From Bogoriella caseilytica (GTDB taxonomy: Bacteria; Actinomycetota; Actinomycetes; Actinomycetales; Actinomycetaceae): a stretch of DNA of 64,000 bases. How positions within the stretch are numbered: the stretch's first letter is position 1; every line of letters starts with the position of its first letter. The DNA lies in contig NZ_RKHK01000001.1 of NCBI RefSeq assembly GCF_003752405.1, positions 1,426,001-1,490,000 of the forward strand. The letters run 5' to 3'. Shown piece by piece: positions 57,673-64,000 of this stretch. Made by a program: the position numbers and the translations under genes. The notes below the pieces were generated by a model. The model saw only the letters and a program-made list of their open reading frames with translations. It had not been told where the DNA came from and ran no database searches.

Positions 57673-58877
57673 TCGGCATATTTTTACGAAACCGCGCCAA
57701 TCTCGCGCTGGCCGCGGCGGGCACTGTCGTTGCGACGTACTACGCCCACTCGAATTCCCTCTGGATGGGTGAGGTCAACTCGGCACTGCAAATGGCAGCG
57801 ACCGCTTCGGTGCTGATGAACCCGCTGATGACCGCCACGCTGGCAGTGGCCTCAAAGAGGATGTTCGATGGCAGCTTGCGGTTTATCGAGAAGGACCCAG
57901 GGCGAGCGCGCATGGCGCGGTTGTCTGCGTATGTGGGCTTCGTGGCGCCTTTTCTGGGCGGCTACCTCGCTCTGACGCTTCTCTTGTTGGCTTCAAGTAC
58001 CTTGCATGGATCGCTCCAAGGTCTTGAGCCAGCACTCTTTTTCATGGGAGCCGGATCCATCGCCATGTGGGCGGCTATCGCCGTGATTGCCGGTTCTCGC
58101 CTCCCCCTCGTCGTCGCCGTGCCTTCGCTCATGGTGGCCAGCTTTCTGTTGCCTGTCTACGCCGGGAGCGAGCCGGACACTGTGGTGAGTGTCTTCACTC
58201 CACTGTCGTCGGTGGGCTTTCCTTCGCTGTTTGAAATCCAGTCGCACGTCATCATGGCCCAAGCCGTCTGGTTCATCTCTCTCGCTGCGTTGGGGGTGCA
58301 GTTTTTCCTCCGTCCCCCCGGTGCGCCTGGGACTTCGTCGCGCTTGGCGTGGGGTGTGTGGGGGATCGTGGCGTGCGGAGCGGTGGTGTCTGGGGTCTTG
58401 CTCCTGAACTCTGAAGGCGCGCGTTTCACGGAACGAGCTATCGGCGTCGAAGACGCGGAGTGCCAGGTGGTCGGCGCGATCGAGGTCTGCCTTTATCCCG
58501 AGAACGCGGACGTCATGGATGACGTAGCCAGCGTGATCGCCGAGATCACTGCAGACGCTCCTGCCGGGGCGTTTCCTCCCCTGGTGACAGAGCCCGGGAT
58601 GGACGACGGCGCGACAGTGGTTCTGCCCTCCCGCCCAGCGCTACACCCGACGACCGTTGCGCAGAACCTCATACAGCCCTTGTCGTCCTGGGGCGTGTGC
58701 GATGAGTGGCTCGCGGATTACGGCGATGACTACCACCTCCGGCGGGAATGGTTGTGGGATCGCTCGGGGTATGCCACGGCAGTAGGCTCCGCTCCGGCCC
58801 TCGCTGAGATCAGTGACCTCCCGGAAGACGAGCAATGGCAGTGGTGGCTCGAGCCGATCGCGCACTGCGGCGCATGA
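57669..58877 (+). CDS. ABC-2-like membrane protein with extracytoplasmic Cys-containing domain
   Basis: 402 residues. About six membrane helices in the first 250 residues, with the cytoplasmic stretch SKRMFDGSLRFIEKDPGRAR, followed by an extracytoplasmic domain of about 145 residues. That domain has four cysteines, in ECQVVGAIEVCLYPEN and WGVCDEW...HCGA, suggesting two disulfides. The VCLYPEN motif recalls a VCVWPEH-type motif I associate with actinobacterial transporter-linked membrane proteins, but that is memory, not a search. Function probably the permease partner of the adjacent ATPase. Confidence 0.75.
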   Translation: MIGIFLRNRANLALAAAGTVVATYYAHSNSLWMGEVNSALQMAATASVLMNPLMTATLAVASKRMFDGSLRFIEKDPGRARMARLSAYVGFVAPFLGGYLALTLLLLASSTLHGSLQGLEPALFFMGAGSIAMWAAIAVIAGSRLPLVVAVPSLMVASFLLPVYAGSEPDTVVSVFTPLSSVGFPSLFEIQSHVIMAQAVWFISLAALGVQFFLRPPGAPGTSSRLAWGVWGIVACGAVVSGVLLLNSEGARFTERAIGVEDAECQVVGAIEVCLYPENADVMDDVASVIAEITADAPAGAFPPLVTEPGMDDGATVVLPSRPALHPTTVAQNLIQPLSSWGVCDEWLADYGDDYHLRREWLWDRSGYATAVGSAPALAEISDLPEDEQWQWWLEPIAHCGA

Positions 58878-59527
58878 CAACGCGGTCCGTGGTCGAACCT
58901 CTGTGGGTGCTCGTGCGGGTGCGTCACCCCGCGTACACCGTGGGGGCACTTGCAGCGATCACCGCGGTCACGACCGCGCTTTGCTCGGTACCCCTTCCGG
59001 GGGCACAGTCCACCGGCGACATCTACCCGCTGGCGTACATGGTCGCGCCAATGTTCCTCCCCGTCGTCGTGGCACTAGGGCTTGTTTCGCCTGCGGCGTG
59101 GATCGAGCAGCAGGCCCGGCGCCGCGGTTGGCTCACGCTCTACTCAGGCATCGTGTGCCTAGCGGCTGTGCTTGCCGTGTTGCCATCAGCCGTCGCAGCA
59201 CATGCATTTGGCTCACCGACTGACGTGAGCCCCGCGCAGTCGAGGAATCTCGCAGACTTCGTCGGCGGTAACGCCGAGAACGCTCTGGTGAGTGTCGGTC
59301 TCACCCTGATCTGTCTTCGCTGGCTCAGCGTGACCTGGGCGTGGGCGCTCCCCACTGTGCTCGTGCTGGCGGGCGTGCTCACGCCACTGCCACTTCTGAG
59401 CTTGCTGGTGAACCATGAGACCTCCGGGTCACACCTGGCGATCGGAGTCGGCTTGCTCGTCAGCGGGTTGGCCCTGCAATGGCGATCGGGGGCGGCGCCC
59501 TTACGGCGATCGTCGCCACCGTGCTGA
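58874..59527 (+). CDS. Small multi-pass membrane protein of the ABC cassette
   Basis: 217 residues from ATG 58874, overlapping the previous stop (ATGA). About six hydrophobic helices and no recognised domain; one conserved-looking loop (AHAFGSPTDVSPAQSRNLADFVGG) lies between helices. Probably a second membrane subunit of the transporter. The C-terminus is short and basic (QWRSGAAPLRRSSPPC). Confidence 0.7.
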   Translation: MTTRSVVEPLWVLVRVRHPAYTVGALAAITAVTTALCSVPLPGAQSTGDIYPLAYMVAPMFLPVVVALGLVSPAAWIEQQARRRGWLTLYSGIVCLAAVLAVLPSAVAAHAFGSPTDVSPAQSRNLADFVGGNAENALVSVGLTLICLRWLSVTWAWALPTVLVLAGVLTPLPLLSLLVNHETSGSHLAIGVGLLVSGLALQWRSGAAPLRRSSPPC

Positions 59528-59831
59528 GGGTGCGTGACGTATCCACACGGCGCGCGGGTTGCTGGGTGGCTCCCGGTCTTGGTGTCTTCGATCCCGTCGT
59601 CCGGCCCGCCCTGTCGGGAGAACCCGTGCCGCTGCGCTTCGATTGCTGTTCCTGTCCTAGGGCTGCGACGAGCTCGCAGAGAGCGCTTACGGCGTTCGGT
59701 ACGGCCTCCGTGGCTGACTGTCGACTCACTGGAGGCGGCCGCGAGGTCGCCCCCGCACCGCTCCCTGACCGGTCGTTGGGACAATGGCGGTGTTAGCTTG
59801 AGGTGGCCGACGTTCCCGAGGAGGTGACTGG
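59528..59831. other. Gap between the ABC cassette and the Mrp operon
   Basis: 304 bp with no credible gene; composition rises back to the high-GC average. GAGGAGG seven bases before 59832 is the ribosome site for the next gene. No clear promoter hexamers or terminator were seen, though the antiporter promoter must lie here. Confidence 0.5.
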
Positions 59832-60119
59832 GTGTCCTGGGTCGAGGCGGTTCTCGCCGGCGTCGCCGTGCTCCTGGTGATCAATCTGCTCGCGGCCTTC
59901 GCTGCGGTCGCGCGGGCGCGGCACACCGCGGGCTGGCTGCTGGTCGTGCTGCTCACCGGTACCACCGGTGCGGCCGTGGCCGCCTTGCTGGCCGCTCTGT
60001 CGGAGAACCCGGGACGCTTCCTCGACGTCGCCCTGATCCTCGCCGGTTTCGCCGCCCTGACCGCGGCCGTGCGCGTCGCCGCAGGCAGGCGGCCCGCCAC
60101 CGACGCTGTGCAGCGGTGA
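59832..60119 (+). CDS. mnhF: Cation:proton antiporter subunit F (MrpF/MnhF-like)
   Basis: 95 residues, three hydrophobic helices. Small subunit of multi-subunit Mrp/Mbh-type antiporters. GAGGAGG precedes the GTG. It overlaps the next gene by four bases. Identified by size, topology and order before a clear subunit G. Confidence 0.75.
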   Translation: MSWVEAVLAGVAVLLVINLLAAFAAVARARHTAGWLLVVLLTGTTGAAVAALLAALSENPGRFLDVALILAGFAALTAAVRVAAGRRPATDAVQR

Positions 60120-60409
60120 TCGCCGTGCTTCTCGACCTCGCCACCGCCGTGCTGGTGCTCGCCGGCGCCTTCTTCTTCACGGCCGGAACAGCCGGGTTGA
60201 TCCGCTTCCCCGGGGTGCGCAACAAGCTGCACGCCCTGACTAAGGCGGACAATCTCGGGCTCGGCCTGGTGCTGGCCGGGGTGGCACTCCACCTCGGCAG
60301 CTGGGCTTGGGCCGGGCTGCTGCTCCTGACCTGGCTGCTGGCGCTCGGAGCCGCGGCGGCCTCGGCGCATCTGCTCGGTGGCCTCGACGCCCAGGACGCG
60401 CCCCGGTGA
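60116..60409 (+). CDS. mnhG: Cation:proton antiporter subunit G (MrpG/MnhG-like)
   Basis: 97 residues with three helices and the family motif GLIRFPGVRNKLHALTKADNLGLGL (core RFPxxxxKLHAxTKAxxLG). Overlaps both neighbours (GTGA). Confidence 0.88.
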   Translation: MIAVLLDLATAVLVLAGAFFFTAGTAGLIRFPGVRNKLHALTKADNLGLGLVLAGVALHLGSWAWAGLLLLTWLLALGAAAASAHLLGGLDAQDAPR

Positions 60410-61392
60410 TCCCCGCTCTCGATCCGGCCCACGCGCCGGAAGCCCTCGACGTCGCCCTCGGCCTGGCCCTGTGCGTGACGGCCGCGCTCGCGCTGATCCC
60501 GCGGTCACGCCTGGCCCAGTCCATGGCCTTCCTCGGCCTGGGTGTGCTGATGACCCTGACTTGGCTGCGGCTCGGCAGCGTGGATGTGGCCCTGGCCGAG
60601 GCTGCGCTCGGCACGGGGCTGTTGAGCGCGCTTCTGGTGTGGTTGGCCGCCCGCGGGCGGCCGCGGCCCGGGCCGGACGCCGCACCAACCGCAGCCGCTT
60701 CCGAGGCCGGCGGGCCTCGGCGTTTCCTGGTGCCGGCGCTCGGCGTCCTCGCAGGCGCGGTGGCGGCTCTGATCGTGCTGGGCGTGTGGTCGCGCGCCGA
60801 ACTCCTCCCGCCGCAGTGGGGAGAGCCGCTCGCCGAGCAGATGGACGGCACCGGCGTCACCCACGAGATCACCGGGGTATTGCTGTCCTTCCGCGCCTAC
60901 GACACCCTGCTGGAATCAGCGGTGCTGATGTTCGCCGCCGTCGCCGTGCTCGCCCTGGGCCGCGACGACGGATTCCATGCGCTGCGGGTCAGCGCGCCGG
61001 CCATGCCGAGCACTTTGCGCTGGCTGGTGCGGGCCACCGCTCCGGTGTTGCTTCTGCTCGCTTTCTGGCTGCTGGTGGCCGGCAGCTCCCAGCCGGGCGG
61101 GGCCTTTCAATCCGGCGCCGTGCTGGCGGGCCTGCTCATCCTATTGCGGGTCGCGCAGGTGCCGGTCAACCGCAGGGTCATCCGGGCGCTGCCGGCGCTG
61201 CTGGTGGCGGGGGTGATTGCTTTCCTCGCCGCCGGCCTGCTCGGCCCGGCCATGGGCCAGGCCTGGCTCGCCTGGGATCCGGCCTGGGCCTTCGCCGCGG
61301 TCTTCAGCATCGAAGTGTTGCTGACCTGCGGGATCGCCGCGGCCCTGTCGCTGCTCTATCTCGCCCTGGAGAACCCGGTGGGTGCGCGGTGA
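60406..61392 (+). CDS. DUF4040/MbhD plus MnhB fused antiporter subunit
   Basis: 328 residues. The first part (helices to about 85, with VALAEAALGTGL) resembles the MbhD/DUF4040 domain. The second part from about 190 has the MnhB-like ATAPVLLLLAFWLLVAGSSQPGGAFQSGAV. It thus unites subunits that are separate in Mbh complexes (D, E and F). Starts at a GTGA overlap with mnhG. Confidence 0.8.
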   Translation: MIPALDPAHAPEALDVALGLALCVTAALALIPRSRLAQSMAFLGLGVLMTLTWLRLGSVDVALAEAALGTGLLSALLVWLAARGRPRPGPDAAPTAAASEAGGPRRFLVPALGVLAGAVAALIVLGVWSRAELLPPQWGEPLAEQMDGTGVTHEITGVLLSFRAYDTLLESAVLMFAAVAVLALGRDDGFHALRVSAPAMPSTLRWLVRATAPVLLLLAFWLLVAGSSQPGGAFQSGAVLAGLLILLRVAQVPVNRRVIRALPALLVAGVIAFLAAGLLGPAMGQAWLAWDPAWAFAAVFSIEVLLTCGIAAALSLLYLALENPVGAR

Positions 61393-61796
61393 CGGGCGCC
61401 GCAGCCGCCGCCGGCTGGTACCTCGCCATCGGGGTGGTGATCGCGCTCGCGGGCCTGGTGCGCTTGCTCCTCGGGCGGGATCTGGTGGCCCGGCTCATCG
61501 CCCTGAACGTCACCGGTATCGGTTCACTGATCATCCTGCTGGCCCTCGGAGCCCGCGAGGAGCCGACCGACCCGGTGCTCTCCGCGCTGGTGATCACCGG
61601 GCTGGTCATCACGGTGGCCTTTACCGGCCTCGGAGCGGTGCTGATCCGCCGCATCGAGGGTGAGGAGGACGCCGAGGCCGGCGCCACCGAGGCGGCCGAA
61701 GTCGAGAGCGCACCGCCAGCGCACACCCCGCCGGACAGCGCCCCGGCGGAGCGCGCGCGGCCGGAGCGCCGTCCGCGAGAGCAGGAACCGTCATGA
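61389..61796 (+). CDS. mnhC: Antiporter subunit C (MnhC/NuoK-like)
   Basis: 135 residues with three helices homologous to NuoK (ALVITGLVITVAFTGLGAVLIRRI), then a 45-residue charged Pro/Glu/Ala-rich tail not usual for the family. GTGA overlap with the gene before and ATGA overlap with the gene after. Confidence 0.85.
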   Translation: MTGAAAAAGWYLAIGVVIALAGLVRLLLGRDLVARLIALNVTGIGSLIILLALGAREEPTDPVLSALVITGLVITVAFTGLGAVLIRRIEGEEDAEAGATEAAEVESAPPAHTPPDSAPAERARPERRPREQEPS

Positions 61797-63421
61797 CCCT
61801 CGCGCAGTTCACCCTCGGCGCCCTGCCCCTCGGTCCGCTGCTCGCTGCGGCGATCTCGGTGCTGCTCGCGCCTCGGGCGCGCCGGGTACTCGGCCTGATG
61901 ACCGCCGCCGGCGTGCTGGTGCTGGCCGGCTACCTCACCGTGATCGTGGCCGGAGGCGAGGCCGTCGCACTCCCCCTGGGCGGTTTCCTGCCACCGCTCG
62001 GCATCGTGATCCGGGCCGATGGGCTCTCGGTGCTCTTCCTGTGCCTGGCCGCGCTGGTGGGCGCCGCGGTGACGGTCTACGCCGCCGCCCTTCCGCAGAC
62101 CACCGGAGAACGGCTCCGCACCCCGGCCGCCTCCAGCGGAGAGGCGCCCGCGCCGCGCTGGCAGCCTGGGCACCCCGCCTTCTGGCCACTCTGGCTGGGC
62201 TGCTGGGCCGGCCTGAACGGCGTCTTCGTGGCCGGGGATCTGTTCAACACCTACGTGGCCCTCGAGCTCGTGGGCCTGTGCGCGGTCGCGCTGGTGGCCC
62301 TGGGCGGCAGCCGTGCCTGGGCGCCGGCGCTGCGCTACCTCTTCGTCGCGGTGCTCGGATCGCTGCTGTTCCTCATCGCCGTCGGGTTGCTGGTCTCGGT
62401 CACCGGCAGTCTGGACTTCGCCCAGGTGGCTGAGCGCCTCGCGCAGAGCCCCGAGACCCACCCCGTGGCGCTGACCGCGCTGGCCCTGGCCACGCTCGGC
62501 CTGGCGGTGAAGTTCGCGCTGGTGCCGCTGCACCAGTGGCTGGTGCCCGCCCACGCCGGGGCCGCCAGTGCGATCTCCCCGCTGCTCTCCGCGCTGGTGA
62601 TCAAGGCCGCGCTGTTCGTGCTGCTGCGCTGCTGGCTCTGGGTGGTGGGCCCGGGCGTCACCGACAGCGTGCCCGACGGCGCGACGTCTGCGTCCCTCGA
62701 TGCCCTGGGCCTCATGGCGTGGATCCCGGCTCTGATGGGTGCGGCGGCGGTGGTGCTCGGTTCCGTCATGGCCCTGCGCCAGGATCGCCTGAAGCCGCTG
62801 GTGGCCTACTCCACGGTGGCGCAGGCAGGCTACTGGACGCTGCTGTTCCCCGTGGTGCTGGGCCCCGGTGCGGATCTCGGCGACGACGGCTGGGCGGCGG
62901 GCCAGCTGGCCGACCAGGACGTCTTCGCCGCGGCACTGGGGGGCACGGTGGCGCTGGCCATCGGGCACGGCCTGGCCAAGGGCGCGATGTTCCTGGTGGC
63001 CGGCACCTTCAAGGAGCTCTACGGCACCGACGAGATCTCCCGGCTGCGCAGCGTGGCCCGGGAGCACCCCCTGCTGGTGATGACCGCGGGACTCGCGGCC
63101 GTCGGCCTGGCCGGCCTGCCGATCTCGCTCGGCTTCACCGGCAAGTGGGAGCTCGCCACCGCCGCGGTGGCGGCCGGGCATCACTGGATCCTCGCGGTCC
63201 TGGTGATCGGCACCCTGCTCAGCGCCGCCTACCTGCTGCGGATGATCGCGCCGCTCCTGGTGGAATCCGTGGACGAGGAACGGATCGAGCCGCCGGCCCG
63301 CCGGCTTCCGTCCCTCCCGCTGGCGGCCCGCGTCGCGCCCTTCACGCTCGGTGCCCTCACCGTCGCCACCGGCTTCCTCGGAGTGTGGATGGCGCGACTG
63401 CTGGAGGTGGGCGCACCGTGA
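61793..63421 (+). CDS. mnhD: Proton-conducting antiporter subunit D (MnhD/NuoN-like)
   Basis: 542 residues with about 14 helices of the complex I antiporter-like family. Conserved ion-path residues are seen in FNTYVALELVGLCAVALVAL (Glu), KFALVPLHQWLVPAHAGA (Lys), LKPLVAYSTVAQAGYW and HGLAKGAMFLVAG (His/Lys). Moves protons coupled to cation antiport in the assembled complex. Confidence 0.92.
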   Translation: MTLAQFTLGALPLGPLLAAAISVLLAPRARRVLGLMTAAGVLVLAGYLTVIVAGGEAVALPLGGFLPPLGIVIRADGLSVLFLCLAALVGAAVTVYAAALPQTTGERLRTPAASSGEAPAPRWQPGHPAFWPLWLGCWAGLNGVFVAGDLFNTYVALELVGLCAVALVALGGSRAWAPALRYLFVAVLGSLLFLIAVGLLVSVTGSLDFAQVAERLAQSPETHPVALTALALATLGLAVKFALVPLHQWLVPAHAGAASAISPLLSALVIKAALFVLLRCWLWVVGPGVTDSVPDGATSASLDALGLMAWIPALMGAAAVVLGSVMALRQDRLKPLVAYSTVAQAGYWTLLFPVVLGPGADLGDDGWAAGQLADQDVFAAALGGTVALAIGHGLAKGAMFLVAGTFKELYGTDEISRLRSVAREHPLLVMTAGLAAVGLAGLPISLGFTGKWELATAAVAAGHHWILAVLVIGTLLSAAYLLRMIAPLLVESVDEERIEPPARRLPSLPLAARVAPFTLGALTVATGFLGVWMARLLEVGAP

Positions 63422-64000
63422 GCGAGCTTTTCGCCCTGGCCGGCCCGGTGCTCCTCCCGGGCCTGATCCTGCTCTCCCTGGCCACCGCTCTGGTCATCTT
63501 CCCCATGGCCGAGGGCCGGGTACGGCTGCGCTCCACGGTGAACATCGTGGCCGCCGTGGCCAAGGTGGTGCTCATCGGGCTCCTGGTGCCGGTGGTGGTC
63601 ACCGAAGGTCTGCGGCCAGAGTTCGCGGTGCCGTTCCTGCCCGGGGTGGACCTGGTGCTCCGCGCCGACCCGCTCGCGCTGTTCGTGGCCGGGCTCTCGG
63701 CGGTGCTGTGGCTGCTCACCACCATCTACGCCATCGGCTACCTCGAGGACCGGCCCCACCGCAGCCGCTTCTTCGGCTTCTTCAGCCTCTGCGTCATGGC
63801 CACGGTCGGGATCGCCTTCGCCGGGAACCTCGTCACCTTCCTGGTGTTCTACGAACTCCTCACCCTGGTCACCTATCCGCTGGTGGCGCACTGGGGCACC
63901 CCGCAGTCGCTGCGGGCGGCCCGCTCCTACATGCGCTACGCGATGACGGGCGGCCTGGCGGTCCTCATCGGCGTCGTCACCCTCACCATGGTCGCCGGGC
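63418..64000 (+). CDS. Proton-conducting antiporter subunit, NuoL/MnhA/D-like (cut by window edge)
   Basis: GTG start at 63418 overlaps the mnhD stop (GTGA). About 194 codons are visible and remain open to the edge. VLRADPLALFVAGLSAVLWLLTTIYAIGYL and FAGNLVTFLVFYELLTLVTYPLVAH (ion-path Glu) are typical of the family. A second large antiporter-like subunit following D is normal for Mrp/Mbh-type operons. Subunit E is not in the window and may follow. Confidence 0.88.
   Translation, partial: MSELFALAGPVLLPGLILLSLATALVIFPMAEGRVRLRSTVNIVAAVAKVVLIGLLVPVVVTEGLRPEFAVPFLPGVDLVLRADPLALFVAGLSAVLWLLTTIYAIGYLEDRPHRSRFFGFFSLCVMATVGIAFAGNLVTFLVFYELLTLVTYPLVAHWGTPQSLRAARSYMRYAMTGGLAVLIGVVTLTMVAG

Overview
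This is the replication-origin region of a high-GC Gram-positive chromosome. The gene set and order (gyrA-gyrB-dciA-recF-gnd-dnaN-oriC-dnaA | [36 protein letters not shown], then cca/NUDIX/DUF6049/MurJ, ino1, bifunctional PBP, rpsF-ssb-rpsR-rplI-dnaB) is the actinobacterial core. MurJ fused to a pseudokinase, a cysteine-free S18 and many GTG starts with GTGA/ATGA stop-start overlaps point to Actinomycetota, most likely order Micrococcales. The genus cannot be resolved from this window alone.

Layout. 0-9.1 kb: replication and topoisomerase genes on the minus strand. 9.1-9.55 kb: oriC with many degenerate DnaA boxes. 9.5-11.0 kb: dnaA. 11.3-14.9 kb: a plus-strand operon for L34, RNase P protein, YidD/YidC insertion, KhpB and RsmG. 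14.2-17.3 kb: six parS sites, three of them inside or overlapping genes, around a 1.2 kb spacer with no credible gene, followed by parA-parB. 18.2-20.6 kb: ddl and a PLP aminotransferase. 20.8-26.6 kb: a dipeptide-type ABC importer whose two ATPases are fused into one protein, plus a GntR regulator. 26.7-34.7 kb: trxB, MurJ-pseudokinase, DUF6049 and NUDIX. 34.7-36.3 kb: CCA-adding enzyme. 36.4-41.3 kb: ino1-GH31-MFS. 41.5-45.6 kb: PBP, rpsF, ssb, rpsR, rplI. 45.8-51.1 kb: a MATE exporter and a dnaB interrupted by two inteins. 51.3-56.1 kb: universal stress protein, a divergent VOC/TetR pair and a P-type ATPase. 56.4-59.5 kb: an accessory, visibly less GC-rich four-gene cassette (secreted protein, ABC ATPase, two membrane proteins). 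59.8 kb to the end: an Mrp/Mbh-type cation:proton antiporter operon that runs off the edge.

Most unusual items. (1) The four-gene cassette at 56.4-59.5 kb, which looks like an unassigned secreted-protein/ABC-transport system. (2) DnaB with two inteins; the one splitting Walker A has Ala1 and the Trp/Cys/Thr signature of class 3 inteins, an intact LAGLIDADG nuclease and a cysteine-rich insert, while the other is a class 1 intein with a decayed nuclease. (3) A REP-like palindrome encoding the linker of the fused ABC ATPase. (4) A parS site whose CACGTG core contains the probable rsmG start codon. (5) A cluster of DnaA-box-like TCCACA motifs in front of dnaB. (6) Loss, from this otherwise conserved neighbourhood, of sigM, trxA and cwlM, and of the PadR gene usually found beside ino1.
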